This document shows, piece by piece, positions 42,795 to 51,109 of a stretch of DNA of 64,000 bases (positions are counted from its first letter, which is position 1; every line of letters begins with the position of its first letter). The translations under genes and the position numbers were made by a program. Under the pieces are notes generated by a model that saw only the letters and a list, made by a program, of their open reading frames with translations, had not been told where the DNA came from and did no database searches. This stretch comes from CAMFKD01 sp964436955. GTDB taxonomy: Bacteria > Chlamydiota > Chlamydiia > Chlamydiales > JAJFMA01. The stretch is taken from positions 1 to 64,000 of the forward strand of contig CAYTFC010000002.1 in the NCBI GenBank assembly GCA_964436955.1, read 5' to 3'.

Positions 42795-45028
42795 TATGGT
42801 CGAATACCCAGGGCATCTAGCACGATGACACTGGAGCCAGTTCGATTAAATAGGAAGCGAACGCGAGTGAGGTCGTCAGGAACGAACTTAGGATTGACCT
42901 TCATAAAATCGCGCATGCGAAAAACGAAACTTTGAAATACTATCTCTGATGCTTCTTCGTCTTCCAAGAAGTCAGCCTTCCAAATACGGCTCCCCAAAGA
43001 GGGTTGAAGACCACTATAATGGCTTAACGGAAGGCTAGCAACATTTCCAGACACATCACTAACCTCTATAGTCATATCGATTGGTTCTGCACTAGCCTGA
43101 AAGGTGGAATCCTTCTCTGGTAGCGGAGACTCCTCTCCGTCTGCCATGCAAAATACCAACGAACTGCTTTCGTCTACATCAATACTACCGTCCACTAATT
43201 GCACTGTAAAGTTAGGAGTGCCTTCTTGAGAAGCGATGCTCCAACCTAAAAATACAGCACGTGTATCTAGACAACCATATCTTAAACAGACTTCGTGAAC
43301 ACGCCAAAGACTCAAATACTCACCAAATTGATGGGATCCTTTAATATCGGTACGGGTGACGTCAAGCCCACTTTCAAACGTACTAATGTAGCGGTAGGAA
43401 GGGTCAGAGTATTGTGTGAGGTAAATGGTGGGAGGAAGCCATGGACCTCCCGATCGATGATCGCGAAACAGCTCTCGATATCCCTTGTCGCCCCTGAGGG
43501 CACTTTCCATAAATGCACTCAGATAGACTTTGGCTACTTGCCGTTGTGCCTCTGGAGCTAGTAAAGGTTTAACATTTAAGAGATATGCTTCCAAGGGCCA
43601 CTGGTCGTAACGTCCCCATTTGGTATTGAATTGGCCGTGATTAGCTCCATAAATATACACAGAGGCTTTAAAAAGATCTTGGTCCTTTTCAAATAGCACG
43701 CGTTCATAAGTAGAAGAACCTTGAAAGGCACGTACATCACTATCATAGGATCCCTGCATGACTAGATAGCTGATATTATGCAGTTGCGCATGCATCCCAG
43801 TGGGAAGGTATTGCCCATCTACTGGCGCTATGGCTGCGACCGCGCGAATGCCAAAGTTGAAGTCGAATGCGATTGTGCAGTCATCGGGATAGTAGGGAAG
43901 GTCATTAAAAGCTGCCGCTAACGCCACTGCTTCTCCACCACGCGAATGTCCAATCAGGCCTATGCTATCCATATCTACCTTTTGGTAGAACGGATTGTTA
44001 GTTTCATTGTTCCATGCACGCCACAGATTAAGATGCTGCAGAAGCATCCAGGCGCGTGCATTATTACGCCCTATACCCTTCCAGAGAGTGTGCCAAGAGC
44101 TATTTAGGAAGTTTTCGTCTATCGACGCTACAACATATCCTCGGCTCGCAAGCAGCTCTGCCAAATAGGCGTAGCCATCCTCTGAAGGAAGCTCCATGAG
44201 GGTGTTTCCATGAACAATTAGGACGAGGGGGAATGGACCTTTTCCCTCCGGCAACCAAACACGAGCATTTAAAGGAAACTCATCTGGTCCAAATCCCCAG
44301 TAATAGGAGCGGAAGGAACCTGCCCATCCAGTCCAATCTTTGACAAAAGGACTCGCATCTACGGTAGGAGTGATCAGGGTCACTTGAGAGCCATAATGCA
44401 CTCGGTGAAGGTCTTTCCCACTTCCATATGTAAGAGTTTTAACCTCATACGCACCGCGCAAACTGGGATTGGGCAACTCTAAGGGGACAATGGTAGCCGT
44501 AGATGCCGCGTTTACCGGCATGGCAATGTTTTGGCCATCGCTTAAAGCCCACCATCCAATGTATCCAAACCCGGCGAGACCAGCCACCAAAGCAATAGTA
44601 CCTAGGAGTTGACTGAAGAGTCCACGAGGTCTCCTGGAGAGTAGACCTAGCGATGAGCCGACCAACAGCGCGGGCACCAAGAGGAAAGCAGCCAGAATGA
44701 AGGCCATTTTCGTGGTGAGACCATTAAAGGCATAGACAACGAGCAAAAGGGCGGTAACCAATGACCAGGAAAATGTAATAGGGAGAGCATAGGTTATCCC
44801 AACTATTAATAGTCCGGTGAAGGCTAGGATTGTGGCTATTACAACTCCGCCAACGGTAGCGATTGTTGCCGATAGCCATTGGGGAGCAGTAAGCACATAT
44901 CCGATGCTAAATAGAATCCATATAGTCAGTGCTGTAATGAAAATGACGAAACCCGCCCATTTCCAAGCGAAGTCTATTTGATTGCAGCGCCGCCTAACCC
45001 ATTCTAGACTGTCCCGATACCATCCCAT
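42791..45028 (-). CDS. large membrane-anchored alpha/beta hydrolase
   Basis: A 745-aa protein. The first ~170 residues carry five or six membrane helices. From about residue 185 an alpha/beta hydrolase follows: FPLVLIVHGNTL (oxyanion strand), GYVVASIDENF, the nucleophile elbow GLIGHSRGGEAV near 350, and YGANHGQFN as the histidine loop near 470. The last ~200 residues look beta-rich. The domain resembles PAF-acetylhydrolase/dienelactone-hydrolase-like esterases. A lipid or ester substrate at the membrane is a reasonable guess; no specific one can be named. Confidence 0.75.
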   Translation of the reverse strand: MGWYRDSLEWVRRRCNQIDFAWKWAGFVIFITALTIWILFSIGYVLTAPQWLSATIATVGGVVIATILAFTGLLIVGITYALPITFSWSLVTALLLVVYAFNGLTTKMAFILAAFLLVPALLVGSSLGLLSRRPRGLFSQLLGTIALVAGLAGFGYIGWWALSDGQNIAMPVNAASTATIVPLELPNPSLRGAYEVKTLTYGSGKDLHRVHYGSQVTLITPTVDASPFVKDWTGWAGSFRSYYWGFGPDEFPLNARVWLPEGKGPFPLVLIVHGNTLMELPSEDGYAYLAELLASRGYVVASIDENFLNSSWHTLWKGIGRNNARAWMLLQHLNLWRAWNNETNNPFYQKVDMDSIGLIGHSRGGEAVALAAAFNDLPYYPDDCTIAFDFNFGIRAVAAIAPVDGQYLPTGMHAQLHNISYLVMQGSYDSDVRAFQGSSTYERVLFEKDQDLFKASVYIYGANHGQFNTKWGRYDQWPLEAYLLNVKPLLAPEAQRQVAKVYLSAFMESALRGDKGYRELFRDHRSGGPWLPPTIYLTQYSDPSYRYISTFESGLDVTRTDIKGSHQFGEYLSLWRVHEVCLRYGCLDTRAVFLGWSIASQEGTPNFTVQLVDGSIDVDESSSLVFCMADGEESPLPEKDSTFQASAEPIDMTIEVSDVSGNVASLPLSHYSGLQPSLGSRIWKADFLEDEEASEIVFQSFVFRMRDFMKVNPKFVPDDLTRVRFLFNRTGSSVIVLDALGIRPY

Positions 45029-45124
45029 TGAAGATTACCCTCCCTTGGTCTTCATAGAGGAAAAGTACTAAATAGACGAGTCGTTTCTAAAGAGGGGCTT
45101 GATCTGTCCGCTTAGTCTTTATTC

Positions 45125-45153
45125 TTTACAAAATATAGTAGAATATATTAATA
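45125..45153 (+). promoter_or_regulatory. possible promoter of the symporter leader
   Basis: TTTACA (45125-45130) is followed at 17 bp by TTAATA (45148-45153), in very AT-rich DNA, upstream of the leader peptide at 45176. The -10 box is poor and other registers are possible. Confidence 0.3.
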
Positions 45154-45175
45154 TACCGTTCTACTTAAGGAATCT

Positions 45176-45235
45176 ATGATGACCAAGATCTTAATCACCT
45201 ACTCGCCTTTCATGTCGTATTCTATGCGCGGCTAG
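45176..45235 (+). CDS. 19-residue leader peptide of the symporter gene
   Basis: AAGGA (45167-45171) precedes ATGATG at 45176. The frame reads MMTKILITYSPFMSYSMRG and ends with TAG in the loop of the terminator hairpin at 45223-45241. Ser, Tyr and Met codons crowd the last ten positions (Y-S-P-F-M-S-Y-S-M). Ribosome stalling there would affect the hairpin, as in classical amino-acid attenuation. The downstream gene is an amino-acid-type symporter. Inferred from layout only. Confidence 0.5.
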   Translation: MMTKILITYSPFMSYSMRG

Positions 45236-45256
45236 CGCATATTTCTTTTTTTTTTC
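45223..45256 (+). terminator. intrinsic terminator upstream of the symporter gene (attenuator)
   Basis: TATGCGC (45223-45229) pairs with GCGCATA (45235-45241) and is followed by a T-rich run of about 15 nt with a single C. Transcription reaching it on the + strand can only come from the leader, because the gene to the left points away. It is therefore a candidate attenuator about 60 nt before the symporter start. Confidence 0.65.
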
Positions 45257-45314
45257 CACATTTCCTCCATTAGGCTATAGAATACACATCGTTATATAAG
45301 TTAAGGAGAATCAC

Positions 45315-46667
45315 ATGAAAAGAGAATCTTGGCGCGATCGAGCAGGTTTTGCTCTCGCTGCGATGGGTTCCGCTATTGGTTTAGCCAGCATCGTACGCTT
45401 TCCCTATCTTGTCGCCGATCACGGCGGTGCAGCATTTATTGCGGTCTATTTACTAAGCTTATTGGTGATCGGGATCCCAATCATGCTTGGCGAAGTAACC
45501 CTGGGCCGCGCCACGCATCGTAACCCTTACGGCGCTTTTTCCAAGCTGGGCAAAGGAACTCTTTGGAAAGCCAGTGGTGCCTGGATCCTCATGACTGCCC
45601 TAGTGGTCAGCGCTTTTTATAGTGCTTTATCTGGCTGGATCTGTGGCTATCTAGTCGAAGCGTGCTTTAATGAGCTCGAGCCCTTAAAAACTTCAGTATT
45701 AGCATCTACGCATTTCAAAGAACTACTTGGAACTGCCTGGTGGACTCTTGGTTACCATTTTGTATTCCTACTTTTAGCTGTTTCCGTTGTTTATGCAGGG
45801 TTACGTGACGGCATCGAGCGCGGCTGCAAGGTTATGATGCCCTTACTGCTTATCACGTTGCTTCTTCTGGTTATAAAAGGTTTAACGCTTGATCATGCAT
45901 CAGAAGCTCTCCACTATCTGTTCACCCCTGATTGGAGTCAGATCACTCCTGGAGTAGTGTTATTAGCTCTTGGACAGTCCTTCTTTAGCCTCAGCTTAGG
46001 ACAAGGCACCATGATTACCTACGGCAGCTATTTGCCCAAAGGTGCTCCCTTTGCTTACAACTGCACCTTTGTAGCCATTTCAGTCGCCATTGTTTCGATG
46101 TTTGCTGCTATTGCAGTCTTTACTATCGTCTTTTCGGCCGGAATTGAACCCGAAGGCGGACTCGGACTCATGTTCCAAACGCTCCCCGTAGTATTTGCTA
46201 ATATGACTGGTGGCTATTTGCTTGGCGTTGTTTTCTTTGTGTTAGTTGCGTTGGCGGCTTTGACATCAGAAATTTCGGCCCTAGAGCCCTTGATTGCTTT
46301 CCTTGTGGATGAAAAAGGCTGGGCCCGTAAGAATGCAGCAATGGCTACTGGCGCTATGGCCTTCTTTATAGGTGTCCCATGTGCCCTTTCAACTAACGTG
46401 CTAGCTAACTGGACCCTTTGGGATAACAACTTGCTGGAGCTTTTTGACCTTGCTGCCACCACTGTATTGGTACCTATAGGTGGATTGCTTGGGGTTCTCC
46501 TTGTGGCTTGGAGATGGGGCTTTAAACACGCCTTTGACGAGCTCACTTATGGATCGAATAGTAAATACGCCTTTGGACGTTTTTACTGGAAGGCTTGCCT
46601 AAAATATCTCGCCCCTGCTCTCATTTTGGTTATTTTTCTAAGTAACTTGGGTCTTCTGCATAGCTAA
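45315..46667 (+). CDS. sodium-dependent amino-acid symporter, NSS family
   Basis: A 450-aa protein with about 11-12 membrane helices. Helix 1 carries the NSS signature (AAMGSAIGLASIVRFPYL), whose unwound part binds sodium and substrate, followed by GGAAFIAVYL and GIPIMLGEVTLGR. Bacterial members (LeuT, TnaT, MhsT) import amino acids with Na+. The exact substrate cannot be read. AAGGAG lies 7 nt before the ATG. Upstream leader peptide and terminator suggest attenuation; a terminator follows at 46673. Confidence 0.93.
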   Translation: MKRESWRDRAGFALAAMGSAIGLASIVRFPYLVADHGGAAFIAVYLLSLLVIGIPIMLGEVTLGRATHRNPYGAFSKLGKGTLWKASGAWILMTALVVSAFYSALSGWICGYLVEACFNELEPLKTSVLASTHFKELLGTAWWTLGYHFVFLLLAVSVVYAGLRDGIERGCKVMMPLLLITLLLLVIKGLTLDHASEALHYLFTPDWSQITPGVVLLALGQSFFSLSLGQGTMITYGSYLPKGAPFAYNCTFVAISVAIVSMFAAIAVFTIVFSAGIEPEGGLGLMFQTLPVVFANMTGGYLLGVVFFVLVALAALTSEISALEPLIAFLVDEKGWARKNAAMATGAMAFFIGVPCALSTNVLANWTLWDNNLLELFDLAATTVLVPIGGLLGVLLVAWRWGFKHAFDELTYGSNSKYAFGRFYWKACLKYLAPALILVIFLSNLGLLHS

Positions 46668-46672
46668 CTTAT

Positions 46673-46719
46673 TAACCTCGAGAGTTTGCTTGAGAGCTCT
46701 TGAGGTTATCTTTTTTTTC
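46673..46719 (+). terminator. intrinsic terminator of the symporter gene
   Basis: TAACCTCGAGAG pairs with CTCTTGAGGTTA (12 bp including one G-T pair), followed by eight T. Confidence 0.85.
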
Positions 46720-46803
46720 TTGACGTAAGTAACTTACCTACTCATAATGCGCAATTTAAAACTTGCTTTACGCCCGTCAAACTCAACACTTCGTGGAGAA
46801 ATT

Positions 46804-47625
46804 ATGAAAAAACTTTTGACCATGCTCGTGGCGCTGGCAACTTCCAGTTCCCTGTTTGCTAGCTACAGCGGAAACCCCATTCAGTCCACCTTAACCCCAG
46901 AATCCCTATATGGCGGTTCTTTCGATTGTGGGTGTTTTCCCGCTAGACTGCGTCTCTCGTATCAGCGCGATACAGTTGCCGATCGTAAACTGCGCTGCAA
47001 AGATCAAAATTTTCGCATCGATGATGCTGCGATGACATCTGATATGGGTATAGTAGCCCTCACCATCTATGATAAGTTCGAAATTTATGGCGGTGCTGGC
47101 GGAGCTCAATTCTTGTTCGGATGCCGTCCTAACGCAGCGGCACCCACTCCTAATCATGTGCGTATTGAATTCGAAACCTACGATAAACTCTGCTACACCG
47201 TCGGTGGAAGAGTTGCTCTGTATGAAAACGAATGCGGAACAGCCATCGGACTAACTGGTAACTGGTTTCATGCAGAGCCCCTGATGGAATGGGATGACCT
47301 GCATCAAGGCGCAACTCCAACTCAAGCGAACTTGCGCTGGAATGAATGGCAGCTTGCTCTTGGTGTTGCCCAGAGAATCAGCTTCTTTACTCCTTATGCA
47401 GCCGTAAAATACAGTGCTGTAAGAGGTAGAATTCAAGACACCCTGATCGCACAAGGTGGCGGCCCAACGACTATTACTTTTGATCAATTTAACATTCGTA
47501 GCCGCCACCATATTGGCGCTGTATTTGGTGTGACGCTCTCTAATTACGAAGCTTTTTTCCTTAACTTCGAAGCTCGAGTATTCGATGAGCGCGCATTCAC
47601 AATCGAAGGTGGCTTAACCTTCTAG
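46804..47625 (+). CDS. outer-membrane beta-barrel protein, chlamydial MOMP-like
   Basis: A 273-aa protein with a signal peptide (MKKLLTMLVALATSSSLFAS) and a predicted beta-barrel ending in phenylalanine (GGLTF), as needed for outer-membrane insertion. Six cysteines (CGCFPARL, LRC, LFGC, KLC, ECG) are unusual for a porin but typical of chlamydial envelope proteins, which are disulfide-linked. EIYGGAGGAQF and the repeated amphipathic strands resemble the small MOMP-like families of environmental Chlamydiae. I chose the ATG at 46804 because a signal peptide starts there; an upstream ATG at 46747 would bury it. Confidence 0.75.
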   Translation: MKKLLTMLVALATSSSLFASYSGNPIQSTLTPESLYGGSFDCGCFPARLRLSYQRDTVADRKLRCKDQNFRIDDAAMTSDMGIVALTIYDKFEIYGGAGGAQFLFGCRPNAAAPTPNHVRIEFETYDKLCYTVGGRVALYENECGTAIGLTGNWFHAEPLMEWDDLHQGATPTQANLRWNEWQLALGVAQRISFFTPYAAVKYSAVRGRIQDTLIAQGGGPTTITFDQFNIRSRHHIGAVFGVTLSNYEAFFLNFEARVFDERAFTIEGGLTF

Positions 47626-47643
47626 TCCTTACTGCACTCTCCC

Positions 47644-47675
47644 CGCCCTATCCCTTTGCCCTAGGGGGTAGGGCG
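47644..47675 (+). terminator. hairpin after the porin gene
   Basis: CGCCCTA (47644-47650) pairs with TAGGGCG (47669-47675), extended inwards by CCC/GGG, 19 nt after the stop. Followed by ATTTCTT, a weak T-run. Confidence 0.6.
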
Positions 47676-47803
47676 ATTTCTTATCAGATTTTAACCTTCC
47701 CTCTTTTAATTTAATTCTCTGTCATGCTACAAAAAAAATAGGACGCCAAAAAGACAGGAGTCCCAAAGCTTCTCTGGTAATGTTTATCCAAAAGGAGCTG
47801 TCT

Positions 47804-48391
47804 ATGAGCATTTTAAAAACCCTGATTATCAGCTCTCTAGTGTTCGGATCGGCATATGCCGATGGCTTTGGATTTCGCTCAGGACAATTTGATCTTCAGT
47901 TTACTCCAGGAGAAGGCATGCAAATCGCGCAAAACATTCGAGCAGAAATGCTCGATAACGTGATTTGTTCCGCCATTACTAGCCAAAAGAAACTCGTGAT
48001 GACCGTTCAAGGGAAGGACATCACAAGCACCAAGGAAATGCAAATGGTGACCAAAGAAATCACCATTGAGCCGTACGCCTTCGGTGTTTCAAAAGACGGT
48101 AAACCCGTGTTGCGCGGAAACGTAACTGAGGAAAAAGAAGTCAAAGAAGTCACGGTGAAATTTAACGAAGATAAGTTCACCAAAGAACAGGAAGAAGCCT
48201 CTAGCGCCGAATTTCCTAAGAAAAAAGGCTTTTTCTCTGGGTTATTTAGCTCGAGCGGTCAAAACGTAGATATCAGCCAGGTCGTTCAAGTACGAGTCGT
48301 TGAGGACTCAAAATTTGACGCACCTAGCGATTTTAAAGGATTTGATGATGCATCAATCCAAGTTATCTGCGAATTGCCCGTGAAAAAATAA
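47804..48391 (+). CDS. secreted hypothetical protein
   Basis: A 195-aa protein with a clear signal peptide (MSILKTLIISSLVFGSAYA, cleavage before DGFGF). The mature part is charged and beta-rich, with a lysine/glutamate-rich middle (about residues 105-145) and a KKKGFFSGLFSSSG segment. It has two cysteines (C49 and C190 or nearby). I recognise no family. The ATG at 47804 has AAGGAGCT upstream; an ATG 24 nt earlier was rejected. It stands alone between two terminators. Confidence 0.7.
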   Translation: MSILKTLIISSLVFGSAYADGFGFRSGQFDLQFTPGEGMQIAQNIRAEMLDNVICSAITSQKKLVMTVQGKDITSTKEMQMVTKEITIEPYAFGVSKDGKPVLRGNVTEEKEVKEVTVKFNEDKFTKEQEEASSAEFPKKKGFFSGLFSSSGQNVDISQVVQVRVVEDSKFDAPSDFKGFDDASIQVICELPVKK

Positions 48392-48421
48392 CAAGCTTTG
48401 ACATTTCTTTTTCATAGCCGT

Positions 48422-48460
48422 CGACTTCTCCTCGCTTGCGAGGGGGAGTCGTTTTGTTTT
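48422..48460 (+). terminator. intrinsic terminator of the secreted-protein gene
   Basis: CGACTTCTCCTCGC and GCGAGGGGGAGTCG form a 14-bp stem with G-T pairs, followed by TTTTGTTTT. Confidence 0.8.
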
Positions 48461-48501
48461 CTCAAGAGATTCAAAAAAGAACCGAAGAGATCTAAGCTAA
48501 G

Positions 48502-48524
48502 GACCTAAGACCCTGATTGCTACC
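48502..48524 (+). repeat. 23-bp repeat, copy 2
   Basis: 21 of 23 bases match 13968-13990, including an identical 16-mer (48509-48524). It ends exactly at the stop-codon end of the ankyrin/SET gene. Confidence 0.6.
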
Positions 48525-50182
48525 TAAATTGACCCTTCTTCCTTAATCGTACGATAAACCATCTCTAGATAATGTTTACTATTTTCCGGTTTAAATTGAG
48601 CGCTCGATATGCCAGCAGCAGCTAGGTAGAAACCTAGGAAAATAACATCAGCTTGTTCTTTGCCAATAAGATTTAGAGCCCACTGCTTAGTGGCGTCGAT
48701 GCATGGTTGGGCTCCGGGAGACTTAATGATGCAATCTTCCAAATTTTTAAATATTTGACAAAAGGTTAGAGCATATGAGTAGCTTTTTGGATAGTTTTGC
48801 ATTAAATCTATTACTATTTGATTTGCATCTAAAATAGATTGTGTATGTAATTTTAATGCATCTAGCCATATCTGCGGCCTTACCACGTTATGACACGTCA
48901 GATAAATTAGCGCTGATGGATATATCAGAGGAAATGCAATTTTGTGTTGATGGGCGCAAAAATTTAAGTGACGATGAACTTTCTCTAGCGTACCATCACT
49001 TATGCCAAATTGGTGATTGCTATTTGATAATAAAGATTGTTCTTCTTTACCATTTGCTACAATTTTGGAGAAAAAGGCCTTCATCTCTTCACCTCGCAAA
49101 ATGACTTGTGCCTCGTGCACTAATGTTTCATAGCACGGCCCATAGGAAATGCATATTTCTTGACCTTTCTCGATGCAATCAATGGCCAAAAGAAAGATTC
49201 GTATTGAACCCTGATAGACTGTTTCCATTAGGAAAGCGTTTGGAAAGCCACAATTCGCACGAGTACTTACACCTCCCATTGATTCGCCATCGAAATTGCG
49301 ATAGACATAATCACTATCGAGTGAAGAGCGCCCTCCACACACCCCACCATATTCATCGATAATCCTCCCTCTTTCGATATCCTGACCCGCGAATAACCCA
49401 AGAGCATTCGGCAAGCTGGATAGCAACAGTGATTTTTTAAGAACTAGTTTTGGCGGATTCGCAAAATATGCCTCTAGTATAGGCGCATAGACATTTGCGT
49501 AGGCGGTTTCGCGAGTCAGTTTTTTATTGGATTGCGATTGCCATAATTCTCTGGCACCTTTATCTCCAACGTAAAGAGGAAGAGAGCGAAATTGCTGTAA
49601 GCCATTTGTCATTAACCTTAAACGGTCTAGGCTTAAATGACTAATAGCGGTTAGTTTGCCGAGTTCCGAATCTAGAACTTTGACATTCATTTTCGAGGCC
49701 GGACCCGGAGTGTGTCCCCCGTAAACCTTAATAGATTCATAGGTCGCTAGCAGAGGAGTTTTTTTTGCTGGATCAGCACCTTTGCTAATTAACTCATTTG
49801 TAAAATCAGGTTGACATAATGCTGCATGATGAAGAGCACTAAAACCATATTCATCTGTGACATTGATCTGTGCTTTACCCAGGAGCGATGCAATACCAGA
49901 TGCCACTACGCGTCGTCCCATCAATATTGCTAACATGAGAGGCGTAAGATGGAAAAAGTCTTGGTCAGCTGCATTTAGTTTAAGCGATGACTTAGCTGCA
50001 AGATTGTTAGCCATGTTAAGGCATGTATTATCCTTTTGTCCCATAGCGATTTGGTAATGCAGTAAATAAGCATTTACACGTCCTGATGGTTGAGGTTTCT
50101 TTGTCTGTTGGCGATATTCATCCTTACTGTATGCGGTGGAAATTTCTATTTTGGTGATTGGACTGGAAGCCGTTAGCTGCAT
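48524..50182 (-). CDS. ankyrin-repeat and SET-domain protein, candidate effector
   Basis: A 552-aa protein. Residues ~75-140 hold ankyrin-type repeats (LTPLMLAILMGR, then DEYGFSALHHAAL and LISKGAD). A SET methyltransferase domain spans about 258-352: GLFAGQDIERGRIIDEYGG, TRANCGFPNAF (the place of the NHxCxPN motif, here with RANCGFPN) and GQEICISYG (the place of GEELTxxYG). SET proteins methylate lysines. Chlamydia NUE and Legionella RomA/LegAS4 (SET plus ankyrin) are secreted effectors that modify host chromatin, so a host-directed role is likely by analogy. No signal peptide, as expected for type III cargo. The last 190 residues are helical and unassigned. Confidence 0.8.
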   Translation of the reverse strand: MQLTASSPITKIEISTAYSKDEYRQQTKKPQPSGRVNAYLLHYQIAMGQKDNTCLNMANNLAAKSSLKLNAADQDFFHLTPLMLAILMGRRVVASGIASLLGKAQINVTDEYGFSALHHAALCQPDFTNELISKGADPAKKTPLLATYESIKVYGGHTPGPASKMNVKVLDSELGKLTAISHLSLDRLRLMTNGLQQFRSLPLYVGDKGARELWQSQSNKKLTRETAYANVYAPILEAYFANPPKLVLKKSLLLSSLPNALGLFAGQDIERGRIIDEYGGVCGGRSSLDSDYVYRNFDGESMGGVSTRANCGFPNAFLMETVYQGSIRIFLLAIDCIEKGQEICISYGPCYETLVHEAQVILRGEEMKAFFSKIVANGKEEQSLLSNSNHQFGISDGTLEKVHRHLNFCAHQHKIAFPLIYPSALIYLTCHNVVRPQIWLDALKLHTQSILDANQIVIDLMQNYPKSYSYALTFCQIFKNLEDCIIKSPGAQPCIDATKQWALNLIGKEQADVIFLGFYLAAAGISSAQFKPENSKHYLEMVYRTIKEEGSI

Positions 50183-50235
50183 AGCAAACCTTTAGTGATA
50201 GTTGCGCCAGCACGATAGCAATAGATCAAAATAAA

Positions 50236-50305
50236 GGCAAAAAAATTAAAACCCGATTTGCCATCTACATCCTAGCTACGACTAGTATGTAGGCGGCAAG
50301 TCGGG
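50236..50305 (-). terminator. strong intrinsic terminator of the tex-ugpQ operon
   Basis: CCCGATTTGCC (50252-50262) pairs with GGCAAGTCGGG (50295-50305), continued by CTACAT/ATGTAG. On the - strand the stem is followed by TTTTAATTTTTTT. It lies about 130 nt downstream of ugpQ. Confidence 0.85.
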
Positions 50306-50431
50306 GTTAAAGTCGGAAGTTTTTATGGTCGGTGGACAGGACTCCGCATTGTTTTTCAATCTTTCATCCTCATAGAAAATTTAAAAACTAAGTCGTCGAC
50401 TATGCAATTGCCTCCTTACGTCCCTTGTCGT

Positions 50432-51109
50432 TTATGATCCTTTTCCGGTTTTGGTAGATAGGGCGAGGGGGTTGTTGGTGATAATGCCGGAGGCGCCTTG
50501 CTGTAGCAGCTGTACTGCTCTTGCTGTATCATCAACGGTCCATACCCAGATGGGTTGGTGGGCTTCCGCAAGACGCTTTGGTGTTGCAAGTTTGTTTTCT
50601 AATCCTAAAACACCGATTCCAACTTCATGGAGAGGGTCTAATTCTGATTCGTATTCGGCCAGTCCAATAATGTGGTCTTGAGGCCATCGAGCGGCAATTT
50701 CCCTCAATATCCATATGGAAAAACTACCGAGAAATGGGCGAGAATGCCCAAATCCTTCGAAGTGATGTACTAAATCGACGACTGCCTCCACAAGGCGTTT
50801 CGGAGAGCGACAACCTAAACCCTTTAGTTCAATAAAGAGTTGCACATCACGTCTGTCTAGGTTAAGCACTTGCTCGAGCGTGGGCACAACGTTCATACCT
50901 GGGAGCGCTTTGATTTCTTTAACAGAGAGGTCTGCTAATAGGGTACAGTTTGGTCCGACAAGCGCATCATGGCGACAGATGGGGATTCCGTCTCGTGAGA
51001 GGTGCACATCGAGTTCCAAGCAATGCGCACCGACTTCAATGGCCCGTTGAAAGGCTGCCAAAGTATTTTCTGGTTGCTCTGCGGAGGCTCCTCGATGTGC
51101 AATAATCAT
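50432..51109 (-). CDS. ugpQ: glycerophosphodiester phosphodiesterase
   Basis: A 225-aa GDPD-family enzyme, hydrolysing glycerophosphodiesters to glycerol 3-phosphate and an alcohol. IAHRGASAEQPENTLAAF at the N-terminus gives the catalytic His-Arg and Glu; ELDVHLSRDGIPICRHDA carries the metal glutamate/aspartate and second histidine; FIELKG lies further on. The short length and absence of a signal peptide fit cytoplasmic UgpQ. It overlaps rlmD by 4 nt and is the last gene of the operon. Confidence 0.92.
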   Translation of the reverse strand: MIIAHRGASAEQPENTLAAFQRAIEVGAHCLELDVHLSRDGIPICRHDALVGPNCTLLADLSVKEIKALPGMNVVPTLEQVLNLDRRDVQLFIELKGLGCRSPKRLVEAVVDLVHHFEGFGHSRPFLGSFSIWILREIAARWPQDHIIGLAEYESELDPLHEVGIGVLGLENKLATPKRLAEAHQPIWVWTVDDTARAVQLLQQGASGIITNNPLALSTKTGKGS

